5,173 bases of DNA from an uncultured Hungatella sp. GTDB taxonomy: Bacteria > Bacillota > Clostridia > Lachnospirales > Lachnospiraceae. The position numbers and the translations under genes are program-made. This document shows positions 1 through 5,173 of this stretch, one piece after another. Within the stretch, counting starts at the first letter, position 1. Every line of letters starts with the position of its first letter. Where the stretch lies: positions 1-5,173 of the forward strand of contig CAUEKH010000222.1 in NCBI GenBank assembly GCA_959018155.1, in the 5' to 3' direction. Under the pieces are notes generated by a model, which saw only the letters and a program-made list of their open reading frames with translations, did not search any database and was not told the origin of the DNA.

Positions 1-208
1 CGTACTTGGAGACAATCATCATCAGCGCCGCACCCATGGCAACAATGGCATGAGTCCTCATACCTGCCCCCTTGGATCGGTTCTTTCTCTCATACCCAAT
101 CAGTCCGCCGAAAACTCCGGCTACAATAATTCTTAAAAACAAACGGCACTGGTAAGCCAAATCATAACTCTCTGATATATCCATAAAATAGTCTGCTATC
201 AGTTCCAT
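1..208 (-). CDS. MgtC/SapB family membrane protein, N-terminal part (gene runs off the left edge)
   Basis: Only the first 69 codons are inside the window. The protein starts MELIADYFMDIS, then a hydrophobic segment (about residues 23-39) runs into GGLIGYERK at 34-42, followed by KGAGMRTHAIVAMGAAL at 46-62. The Gly-rich helix, the Glu-Arg pair at 40-41, the AGxRTH block and the GAAL helix are the hallmark of the MgtC/SapB family of small inner-membrane proteins, some of which are linked to magnesium limitation or virulence in other bacteria; the role here is unknown. The ATG at 206-208 fits the family's usual N-terminus. A GAGGAG purine stretch lies rather far upstream (223-228, 14-nt gap), with a nearer AAGGGG run at 215-220. 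The gene is on the same strand as the iol genes but is separated from them by a strong hairpin, so it is probably a separate transcription unit. Confidence 0.85.
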   Translation of the reverse strand, partial: MELIADYFMDISESYDLAYQCRLFLRIIVAGVFGGLIGYERKNRSKGAGMRTHAIVAMGAALMMIVSKY

Positions 209-239
209 GTATAACCCCTTTTCTCCTCGTATTATATAA

Positions 240-289
240 TGTCAGGAAACGCCATTGCTGCTTCTCCACAGCCATGACGTTTCCTGACA
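240..289 (-). terminator. Long hairpin after iolG, probable terminator
   Basis: Bases 240-260 pair with 269-289 around an 8-nt loop (261-268). There are 19 base pairs and two mismatches (252/277 and 256/273), and the outer 12 bp (240-251 with 278-289) are perfect. It lies 40 nt beyond the iolG stop and before the next same-strand gene, where a terminator is expected. On the minus strand the stem is followed by ATTATATAAT, which is AT-rich but not a clean U-run. The plus strand has a better T-tract (291-300), so it may act in both directions. The hairpin is certain from the sequence; its terminator role is inferred. Confidence 0.6.
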
Positions 290-328
290 GTTTCCTTTTT
301 CCTACAATCATTTAATTGCGTTTATTTC

Positions 329-1342
329 CTACATCATAATTTCGGAAATTTTAACAGGTCTGTGCTCCTCTACAGACTTCTTCGCAGCAATTCCCATCAG
401 TACCGGCTTTAAGCCATCCTCAACACCTAATGGCGTATCCGTGTCGTTCTCGATCGCGTCGATGAAGCAGTTCACTTCTTTTGCGAAGGAATCCATATAT
501 CGCTCTAAGAAGAAGTAGAGAGGCTTCTCACCTGTCACACCGTCAACCGTGCTTAAAACAGCGCTGGACTGTGTGTCGTTGGAGGTTGCAACCATTCCCT
601 TGGATCCGAAGACTTCTGCTCTCTGATCGTATCCGTAAGCAGCTTTTCTGGAGTTGTCGATGACGGCAATGGCGCCATTTTCCATCTTCAGAGTGATGAC
701 CGCCGTATCCACATCGCCTGCTTCCCCAATGGCAGGGTCAACTAAAACAGCGGACTGAACATAGATTTCCTCTGCGTCGCAGCCTGCAAGATAGCGCACC
801 ATATCGAAATCATGGATAGTCATATCTAAGAACATACCACCTGATACGGCAGCATACTCAGCACTCGGCGGCTCCGGATCTCTCGAAGTTACCTTGATGA
901 TATGCGGTTCGCCAATCTTGCCGGCCACAACAGCGTTTCTTACCGCCTCAAAGTTGTGGTCAAAACGACGGTTGAAGCCTACCTGATACTTCACCTTGCT
1001 GTCCTTTAACGCATCAATGACATCTTTGATCTTCTCAATGTCGTGGTCGATTGGCTTCTCACAGAATACGTGCTTTCCCGCCTTGATGGCCTCAACGGAA
1101 ATCGGGGAATGAGTATTGGTGGAGGAACAGATTAAAACCGCCTGAATCTCCGGGTCAGCTAAAATCTCCTTATAATCCTTCGTAGTGTTCTCCACACCCA
1201 TGCTCTTCGCCCATGCGGCAGTCTCGTCATTCATGAACGGATCGGCGATTGTTTTGATTTTCGCGTTCTTTACAATATTGCAGATGCTCTGTGTATGTAC
1301 TTTACCAATTCTTCCTGCTCCGATAATACCAACTGTTACCAT
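329..1342 (-). CDS. iolG: Inositol 2-dehydrogenase (IolG)
   Basis: This cytoplasmic NAD-dependent enzyme of the GFO/IDH/MocA family oxidises myo-inositol to scyllo-inosose, the first step of inositol catabolism. The 337 residues match the family's usual length. The N-terminal Rossmann fold has GAGRIG at 8-13, with Asp34 at the end of the second strand, as expected for NAD preference. The CEKPI block at 94-98 carries the family lysine (Lys96). The C-terminal domain has FLDMTIHD at 171-178, supplying Asp173 and His177; together with Lys96 these correspond to the Lys-Asp-His catalytic set of Bacillus IolG. GFNRRFD (122-128) and DNSRKAAYGYDQR (229-241) are also characteristic of IolG. An AAGGAG site (1352-1357) lies 9 nt before the ATG. 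It is the last gene of the operon, 40 nt after iolE. A scyllo- or D-chiro-inositol dehydrogenase cannot be excluded, but iolE next door favours this call. Confidence 0.93.
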   Translation of the reverse strand: MVTVGIIGAGRIGKVHTQSICNIVKNAKIKTIADPFMNDETAAWAKSMGVENTTKDYKEILADPEIQAVLICSSTNTHSPISVEAIKAGKHVFCEKPIDHDIEKIKDVIDALKDSKVKYQVGFNRRFDHNFEAVRNAVVAGKIGEPHIIKVTSRDPEPPSAEYAAVSGGMFLDMTIHDFDMVRYLAGCDAEEIYVQSAVLVDPAIGEAGDVDTAVITLKMENGAIAVIDNSRKAAYGYDQRAEVFGSKGMVATSNDTQSSAVLSTVDGVTGEKPLYFFLERYMDSFAKEVNCFIDAIENDTDTPLGVEDGLKPVLMGIAAKKSVEEHRPVKISEIMM

Positions 1343-1382
1343 AATTTTTATCTCCTTTATTTAATAATGTCGTGTTTCTTCT

Positions 1383-2282
1383 TTATAAACCTGTCTTTTC
1401 AGCGATGAACTTCCTTGCGCGGACCGCGTATTCAAACGGATTGGCCTTTGCCGGATCCTGCTCCGCCTCAACTACCATATATCCCTCATACCCGGTATCT
1501 TCCAGTACCTTGAAAATCGGGTCGAAGTTGATGCAGCCGTCTCCCGGAATCGTAAATGCGCCGGCGCGTACGCCGTCTAAGAAACTCATGCGCTCTGCTT
1601 TTACCTTCTCCACCACTTCCGGACGGATATCTTTTAAATGAACGTGTTTGATTCTGCCGGCATACTTCGTCACCATCGCCAGCGGGTCCTCGCCGCAGTA
1701 TGCGAAATGGCCGCTGTCAAATAAGAGGCTTACATACTCCGGATCCGTTCCGGCCATCATGCGCTCCACCTCGTCCGCCTGCTGAACTACGGTTCCCATG
1801 TGATGATGGAATGTAAGAGCAACCCCGTATTTCTCCTTTGAAAGCTTACCCAGACGGTTTAATCCGTCGCAGAGAAGCTTCCACTCCTCATCGTTCATGA
1901 TGTGGCGGTTCTCAAAGATTGGGTTGTCCAGCATCCCCTGGGTGCTGTAACTCTGCTCGGAAACGCCGACTACCTTCGCGCCCATGGCGGCTAAAAATGC
2001 CACGTGCTTCTCGAATTCCACCTCTGTCTCCTCATACGGTTTGCTGATTAAAAATGTGGAAAACCAGGCGTTGCAGATCTCCACGCCGCGAAGGCCTAAC
2101 GCTTTCTTTAATACCTCCACATCCTTCGGATACTTATTTCCCACCTCGGAACCTGTGAAACCGGCTAATGCCATCTCACTGACACACTGCTCAAAGGTAT
2201 TCTCCTTTCCCAGATCTGGCATGTCGTCGTTGGTCCACGCGATGGGGGCAATTCCTAATTTTACTTTCTCCTTGTTAAGCAT
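1383..2282 (-). CDS. iolE: Inosose dehydratase (IolE)
   Basis: This enzyme removes water from scyllo-inosose (2-keto-myo-inositol) to give 3D-3,5/4-trihydroxycyclohexane-1,2-dione, the second step of inositol breakdown. It belongs to the xylose-isomerase-like TIM-barrel superfamily and acts in the cytoplasm with a divalent metal. The 299 residues are full length. KLGIAPIAWTNDD at 8-20 is the family's signature start. Further blocks are GSEVGNKYP (44-52), TFHHHMGT (157-164), FDSGHFAY (188-195), HVHLKDIRP (213-221), PGDGCINF (246-253) and VVEAEQDP (270-277). The acidic and His residues of these strand ends (such as Asp189, His215 and Glu272) are the likely metal ligands, by analogy with the superfamily. 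An AAGGAG site (2290-2295) sits 7 nt before the ATG. The gene is 51 nt after the aldolase gene and 40 nt before iolG, with no terminator between them. Confidence 0.94.
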   Translation of the reverse strand: MLNKEKVKLGIAPIAWTNDDMPDLGKENTFEQCVSEMALAGFTGSEVGNKYPKDVEVLKKALGLRGVEICNAWFSTFLISKPYEETEVEFEKHVAFLAAMGAKVVGVSEQSYSTQGMLDNPIFENRHIMNDEEWKLLCDGLNRLGKLSKEKYGVALTFHHHMGTVVQQADEVERMMAGTDPEYVSLLFDSGHFAYCGEDPLAMVTKYAGRIKHVHLKDIRPEVVEKVKAERMSFLDGVRAGAFTIPGDGCINFDPIFKVLEDTGYEGYMVVEAEQDPAKANPFEYAVRARKFIAEKTGL

Positions 2283-2333
2283 AATGAAACTCCTTCCTTT
2301 ATATAAAACATATGTATTTAAAATATTAATTAC

Positions 2334-3179
2334 CTACAATGGTTCCACACAGTTAAAAATGCGGATATGATTCTTTACATTGAAATAAACACCCTGCACC
2401 ATGGCCTCATTCAGCCCGAAGTAATCGTGTTTTCCTTCTGTTGACAGATACTTTCCGGCTTCCCTTGTCAGGCTGTCAAAGCTTGCGGTGGCAATATTGA
2501 TCTTCCGGATTCCAAAGCCGATGGCCTTTCTGAAATCCTCCGGGGTGATTCCCGTCCCGCCATGCAGCACCAGAGGGACACTCGTCTTCTTATCAATCTG
2601 TTCCAGCACGTCGAAAGCCAGAGTCGGCGCCACCGGATAATTCCCGTGCGCGTTGCCGATAGCTACAGCCAGAGCATCCACACCGGTCTGCTCACAGAAG
2701 ATCCGGGCAGACTCCGGATTGGTACAGCGGATTCCTTCATCCGTACTGCCATCCTCGCTTCCGCCTACCAGCCCCAGTTCCGCCTCCAGAGTCGCCCCAT
2801 ACGCTGCGGCAAGGGCGGCCGCTTCCTTCGTCTTTGCGATATTCTCCTCAAAAGGCAGGGTGGAACCGTCAAGCATAACAGAGGTAAATCCAAACTCAAG
2901 CGCCTGTTTTAACACTTCCATCGTCTTGCCGTGATCTAAATGAACCGCAACATCAACCTTCGCCTCCCTTGCGGCCTCCACCATCATCGGCCCCATTAAG
3001 CCAAGCGGTGAATGCTTTAAACGCACTTCGGCAATCTGCAGAATAATGGGGGTGTCCATCTCTTCTGCCGCTTTTACTGCACCCTTCACCATCTCCATAT
3101 TACCGACACTGAATGCCCCGACAGCCCTGTCTTTCCCGGACGCCTGCTCTAACAGTGCCTTCATTGTGACGAGTCCCAT
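2334..3179 (-). CDS. Class II ketose-bisphosphate aldolase, probable IolJ-type (DKGP) aldolase
   Basis: This is a zinc-dependent class II aldolase of 281 residues. HLDHGK at 80-85 gives the catalytic Asp82 and zinc ligand His83. The other zinc ligands are expected to be His178 (IGNAHG, 174-179) and His206 (LHGGTG, 205-210). EAELGLVGGSED (132-143) and KINIAT (226-231) form the usual loop and phosphate-binding strand. As first gene of an operon with iolE and iolG, its likely substrate is 2-deoxy-5-keto-D-gluconate 6-phosphate, cleaved to dihydroxyacetone phosphate and malonate semialdehyde. Sequence alone does not fix this: the NIAT block resembles tagatose-bisphosphate aldolases (GatY/KbaY), whereas Bacillus IolJ, as I recall it, reads NVNT. 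The C-terminus ends in an EAMVQGVYFNVKNHIRIF tail without the DPR motif of those relatives. The ATG at 3177-3179 has a strong GGAGGGG site 6 nt upstream (3186-3192), and MGLVTMKALL aligns with family starts. It is read from the promoter at 3278-3306. Confidence 0.87.
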   Translation of the reverse strand: MGLVTMKALLEQASGKDRAVGAFSVGNMEMVKGAVKAAEEMDTPIILQIAEVRLKHSPLGLMGPMMVEAAREAKVDVAVHLDHGKTMEVLKQALEFGFTSVMLDGSTLPFEENIAKTKEAAALAAAYGATLEAELGLVGGSEDGSTDEGIRCTNPESARIFCEQTGVDALAVAIGNAHGNYPVAPTLAFDVLEQIDKKTSVPLVLHGGTGITPEDFRKAIGFGIRKINIATASFDSLTREAGKYLSTEGKHDYFGLNEAMVQGVYFNVKNHIRIFNCVEPL

Positions 3180-3232
3180 ATCAAACCCCTCCCCTGTTCT
3201 TATTTCGATTTCCGCCCCGATAATCCCACGGC

Positions 3233-3254
3233 AGAATTGATTATATTTTGATTT
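3233..3254 (-). promoter_or_regulatory. Tandem 11-mer operator-like repeat in the iol leader
   Basis: Two abutting 11-mers on the minus strand, AAATCAAAATA (3244-3254) and TAATCAATTCT (3233-3243), share AATCAA with an 11-nt period. They match 10 and 9 of 11 positions of the Bacillus IolR half-site WRAYCAADARD, a consensus I quote from memory. They lie about 17-38 nt downstream of the predicted iol transcription start, so a bound repressor would block elongation. The repeat is visible in the sequence; the IolR-like role is inferred. Confidence 0.5.
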
Positions 3255-3277
3255 TATTCATGTTTACTTTTGGTTGT

Positions 3278-3306
3278 ATTTTAGCACTTTTCTCCGGTAC
3301 AGTCAA
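3278..3306 (-). promoter_or_regulatory. Sigma-A promoter of the aldolase-iolE-iolG operon
   Basis: On the minus strand TTGACT (3301-3306) and TAAAAT (3278-3283) are separated by exactly 17 bp, and the -10 box is preceded by TGC, an extended -10. Transcription should start near 3271, giving a leader of about 90 nt before the aldolase ATG. Operator-like 11-mers lie both upstream (3330-3351) and downstream (3233-3254) of it. Confidence 0.8.
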
Positions 3307-3309
3307 GAT

Positions 3310-3362
3310 ATACAAGAAACTCTTTCTAACTTTTTGATTATATTATGGTTAATTTCTTGTAT
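3310..3362. repeat. 10-bp inverted repeat spanning the space between the two promoters
   Basis: ATACAAGAAA at 3310-3319 is repeated as its exact reverse complement, TTTCTTGTAT, at 3353-3362, with a 33-bp gap. The left arm starts 4 bp from the -35 box of the iol promoter, and the right arm covers the -35 box of the regulator promoter. The arm centres are 43 bp apart, about four helical turns, so both arms face the same side of the DNA. It could be a second regulator site; no protein can be assigned to it. Confidence 0.45.
3330..3351 (-). promoter_or_regulatory. Tandem 11-mer operator-like repeat between the divergent promoters
   Basis: On the minus strand TAATCAAAAAG (3330-3340) fits all 11 positions of the remembered Bacillus IolR half-site WRAYCAADARD, and the abutting TAACCATAATA (3341-3351) fits 9. 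The pair sits between the two -35 boxes. The core TTGATTATATT (plus strand, 3334-3344) recurs exactly at 3237-3247. This is the best operator candidate in the window for the divergent DeoR-family protein. Confidence 0.55.
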
Positions 3363-3384
3363 TTTTCACAAAGTCTGTTATAAT
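3357..3384 (+). promoter_or_regulatory. Sigma-A promoter of the DeoR-family regulator gene
   Basis: TTGTAT (3357-3362) and a perfect TATAAT (3379-3384) are separated by 16 bp, and TG at 3376-3377 makes an extended -10. Transcription should start near 3391, giving a leader of about 40 nt before the ATG at 3430. The -35 box overlaps an inverted-repeat arm and the -10 box overlaps an operator-like 11-mer, which fits autoregulation. Confidence 0.8.
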
Positions 3385-3391
3385 CAAAATA
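3381..3391 (+). promoter_or_regulatory. Single operator-like 11-mer over the regulator's -10 box and start site
   Basis: TAATCAAAATA fits 10 of 11 positions of the remembered IolR half-site. It starts inside the TATAAT box and ends at the predicted start site. With 3332-3342 it forms a perfect 11-bp inverted repeat (TTTTGATTATA against TATAATCAAAA). Part of the match is forced by the -10 box itself, so it is weaker evidence than the tandem sites. Confidence 0.35.
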
Positions 3392-3429
3392 AGACAGTTT
3401 CGTAAAATAAGTAAGAAGGAGTACATTTT

Positions 3430-4212
3430 ATGAGAATTTCCCGTATCGACAAGCTGGAACATTACATTCTCGAACACAAAACCGCCTCCATCGACTCCCT
3501 GTGTGACGAATTCGGGATATCGAAGAACACGGTGCGGCGCGATTTGGAAGTCCTGGTCTCACGCGGAAGCGTTGAGAAGGTTTATGGGGGCGTCGTCGCC
3601 TTAGAGAATGCCGCTGTGATTCCGGAACTCGTCACGTTCCATGAGCGCGCCAACCGGAATGCGGACAGCAAACAGGCTATTGCGCAGTATGCGGCATCGT
3701 ATGTGCGCGAACGCGACACCATTTTTATTGACAGCGGCACCACCACCATGAATATTGTGGATTATTTAACACATCTGTCATCGGTCACCGTTATTACGGC
3801 CAGTGTCCAGGTCATCAACAAATCCTTAAACCATCCGAACATCAACCTCATCGTCCTGCCTGGCACGCTAAAGCGTGATACCGCCTCCATCGTCGGGAGT
3901 TCATGTATCGAATACTTGGAGGCCTTCAACATTGCCCGGGCATTTATGGCCTGTACCGGTTTCTCCATCCAGTCCGGCATCTGCAACGCGTCGACTGAAG
4001 AGTACAATATCAAGAAGGCGGCCTTAAAAAAGAGCCAGAAGCACTATCTGCTGGCCGACTCCTCCAAATTCGGGAAAACCTCCCTCATGACGTATGGAGA
4101 AATCAGCCAGTTTCATTACCTCATCACGGACAAGGCCTTAAGCGATGACTTCAACACTTACTGCAGAGAGCAAAACTGCGCCATCCGTGTAGCAGAAGGT
4201 GTTTCCCTATGA
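3430..4212 (+). CDS. DeoR/GlpR-family transcriptional regulator, probable inositol (IolR-like) repressor
   Basis: The 260 residues match the DeoR family in length and layout. The N-terminal winged helix-turn-helix (about 3-57) includes SIDSLCDEFGISKNTVRRDLEVL (20-42) and the wing GSVEKVYGGVV (46-56). The C-terminal sugar-phosphate sensor domain has DSGTTTMNIVDYL (101-113), the family's phosphate-binding loop, and HYLLADSSKFGKTSL (205-219). Such proteins repress until a phosphorylated sugar intermediate binds; for Bacillus IolR the inducer is DKGP, the substrate of the IolJ aldolase encoded here. Divergent placement beside the iol genes, and IolR-type 11-mers in the shared intergenic region, support a role in controlling this operon and itself. 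AAGGAG (3416-3421) lies 8 nt before the ATG. The 3' end overlaps the opposing gene by 6 bp. The DeoR assignment is secure; the inositol role is inferred. Confidence 0.9.
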   Translation: MRISRIDKLEHYILEHKTASIDSLCDEFGISKNTVRRDLEVLVSRGSVEKVYGGVVALENAAVIPELVTFHERANRNADSKQAIAQYAASYVRERDTIFIDSGTTTMNIVDYLTHLSSVTVITASVQVINKSLNHPNINLIVLPGTLKRDTASIVGSSCIEYLEAFNIARAFMACTGFSIQSGICNASTEEYNIKKAALKKSQKHYLLADSSKFGKTSLMTYGEISQFHYLITDKALSDDFNTYCREQNCAIRVAEGVSL

Positions 4213-4884
4213 TTTCCATTCTTTTATCTTTTCAATCTGTTTGTTCACCCGCAGCGGAATCGTCTCCTTCAGTTCCTCCCAGGTCATGATTTCGCTGTCT
4301 TCTATTATGAATGGCTCAAATTCCATCGACGGAACGAATCCGTAATTTTCCCGGATATACCGCTCTGTCTTCGCCTGCAGCTCCTCATCCGTATGGATCC
4401 TGTCACAGAACATATCCTGTACCAGCACGCCGGCCTCCCCCGCTTCTTCCAGGCAGCTTTCCCGCCACCCCGGAATCAATCTGATCACCCGCGGATCAGG
4501 GACTATGGCGTGTTTTCCCGGCTGTGTGTAGACAACCGGATGAACGCTTTCTGACACAACCGCTTCCCCGGTGTCCAAATCCACCATATTCAGATACTTT
4601 CCGTGAAAACTTCCTTCCACCTTCAGCACGCTTCCATCGTTTCCCACATAAACCCAGACGTGTTCCAGTTCATAGAGATGCTGGATATCGAAGTCATACC
4701 AGATCGCGTACTCTATGGCAAACTGAACTCCTTTCTCCACCTTTACCACTCTTTTGGGAAAGGAATCACTCTGCCTCGTCTCTCTGAATACTGTATATCC
4801 CATTGCCGTTATATCAAACGGTTCCTTTTTATCCTTCATCATTACCGGCTTGTATTTCAATGCCGCCAGTCTGTCCTCTTCCAT
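4207..4884 (-). CDS. Conserved-looking protein of unknown function, next to a GH88/105 gene
   Basis: I do not recognise this 225-residue protein with certainty. It has no signal peptide or membrane segment, so it is probably cytoplasmic, and it is acidic with a charged C-terminal tail (about 200-225). The middle holds an aromatic strand region, FAIEYAIWYDFD (55-66), then YELEHVWVYV (71-80), VEGSFHGKYLNM (89-100) and HPVVYTQPGKHAI (115-127). This order, an acidic-His-aromatic strand, a Ser-x-His-Gly and a Pro-Val-Val-Tyr...Gly-x-His, recalls the layout of NPP1/Vps62-like beta-sandwich proteins, but only loosely. His75, His94, His115 and His125 could form a metal or active site. The ATG at 4882-4884 has an AGGAAGG site 9 nt upstream (4894-4900). 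It begins 21 nt after the glycoside hydrolase stop, so the two are probably co-transcribed and a role in handling uronyl sugars is plausible. Its stop codon abuts that of the DeoR gene. Confidence 0.75.
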   Translation of the reverse strand: MEEDRLAALKYKPVMMKDKKEPFDITAMGYTVFRETRQSDSFPKRVVKVEKGVQFAIEYAIWYDFDIQHLYELEHVWVYVGNDGSVLKVEGSFHGKYLNMVDLDTGEAVVSESVHPVVYTQPGKHAIVPDPRVIRLIPGWRESCLEEAGEAGVLVQDMFCDRIHTDEELQAKTERYIRENYGFVPSMEFEPFIIEDSEIMTWEELKETIPLRVNKQIEKIKEWKS

Positions 4885-4905
4885 CGTCCCATCCCTTCCT
4901 GTCCG

Positions 4906-5173
4906 TTATTTCTTCCACGCTTCCAGCAAAAACAGCATGGCCATGGCCTGGCCGTACGGCATCGGCCGCAGTTCAATGTCCTTATAGAACTGGATGCTCT
5001 CCCGGCCCATCGGCGTTCCATAGGAAACCTGAGTTACGATTCCCTCTTCATCAATGCAGTCGAGCACGGGAACGAGCGCTTTCTGTGCGACGGCCTCATA
5101 CTCTGCGGAAACAAGTCCCATATGGACCGCCTTTAAAATTCCGTACCCGAATCCGCATGTGGCGCTGGCTTCC
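4906..5173 (-). CDS. Glycoside hydrolase family 88/105 protein (unsaturated uronyl hydrolase type), C-terminal part
   Basis: The last 89 codons are in the window, and the reading frame stays open to the right edge; the ATG at 5119-5121 is internal. The visible protein runs EASATCGFGYGILKAVHMG, then VSYGTPMGRESIQFYKDI and PMPYGQAMAMLFLLEAWKK. The E-x-S...GYGILKA helix, the GTPMG...FYK stretch and the MPYGQAMA block are typical of the C-terminal end of the alpha/alpha-barrel of YteR/YesR-type enzymes, which remove unsaturated glucuronyl or galacturonyl residues from lyase-derived oligosaccharides. The catalytic acidic residues of the family lie further upstream, outside the window, so activity and exact substrate cannot be judged. 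It is the upstream gene of a probable two-gene unit with the unknown protein 21 nt later. Confidence 0.85.
   Translation of the reverse strand, partial: EASATCGFGYGILKAVHMGLVSAEYEAVAQKALVPVLDCIDEEGIVTQVSYGTPMGRESIQFYKDIELRPMPYGQAMAMLFLLEAWKK

Noticed and set aside
231..259. Possible promoter for the MgtC-like gene (TATAAT on the minus strand at 231-236)
   Set aside because: The -10 match is good, but at 17-bp spacing the -35 position reads AGCAAT, which is poor, and the region is part of the hairpin and its AT-rich exit.
2308..2315. ACATATGT palindrome in the aldolase-iolE gap
   Set aside because: It is only 8 bp in AT-rich DNA with no stable stem or T-run, so it is not supported as a terminator or operator.
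1984..2370. 128-codon plus-strand open frame opposite iolE and the start of the iolE-aldolase gap
   Set aside because: It lies antisense to the conserved N-terminal half of iolE and has no family features.
2562..2934. Two overlapping plus-strand open frames opposite the aldolase gene
   Set aside because: Both are antisense to the catalytic core of the aldolase, and their low-complexity composition is expected from the complement of an Ala/Gly-rich gene.
3180..3271. Possible riboswitch in the roughly 90-nt iol leader
   Set aside because: No strong stems or known aptamer pattern are visible; the leader is explained by operator-like repeats and the ribosome binding site.
3762..4013. 83-codon minus-strand open frame inside the DeoR gene
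   Set aside because: It is antisense to the conserved effector domain, with no ribosome binding site or recognisable motif.
4603..5136. 177-codon open frame on the plus strand opposite the unknown gene and the GH88/105 gene
   Set aside because: It crosses the gap between two well-supported minus-strand genes, has no recognisable motifs and no good ribosome binding site, and reads like an antisense shadow rich in His, Arg and Ser.

Overview
The window looks like chromosomal DNA of an anaerobic Firmicute, most likely a clostridium of the Lachnospiraceae type. The reasons are strong AAGGAG-type ribosome binding sites, sigma-A promoters with extended -10 boxes, AT-rich intergenic DNA beside mid-GC genes, and protein sequences typical of that group. 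The genus is not resolved.

Layout from left to right. A truncated MgtC/SapB-family membrane protein gene runs leftward off the left edge (1-208). A 50-nt near-perfect hairpin (240-289) separates it from a three-gene leftward operon. In transcription order the operon is a class II aldolase of IolJ type (3179 to 2334), inosose dehydratase iolE (2282 to 1383) and inositol 2-dehydrogenase iolG (1342 to 329). The gaps are 51 and 40 nt, and each gene has its own Shine-Dalgarno sequence. A 250-bp control region (3180-3429) holds two divergent promoters and several copies of an 11-mer resembling the Bacillus IolR operator. A DeoR-family regulator is read rightward from it (3430-4212). On the right, a truncated glycoside hydrolase of family 88/105 type (4906-5173) and a 225-residue protein of unknown function (4207-4884) are read leftward, apparently as one unit. 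The unknown gene meets the regulator gene tail to tail with a 6-bp overlap.

How the genes work together. IolG oxidises myo-inositol to scyllo-inosose, IolE dehydrates that to the diketone, and the aldolase would cleave the later phosphorylated intermediate (DKGP) into dihydroxyacetone phosphate and malonate semialdehyde. The steps in between (hydrolase iolD, isomerase iolB, kinase iolC) and a transporter are not in the window, so this is a partial or split iol locus. The divergent DeoR protein is the natural candidate repressor, by analogy with IolR. The right-hand pair points to uptake and trimming of unsaturated uronyl oligosaccharides and is probably a separate locus.

I did not find a clearly new system. 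The most interesting points are the operator layout, the minimal iol gene set, and the unknown protein beside the GH88/105 gene.
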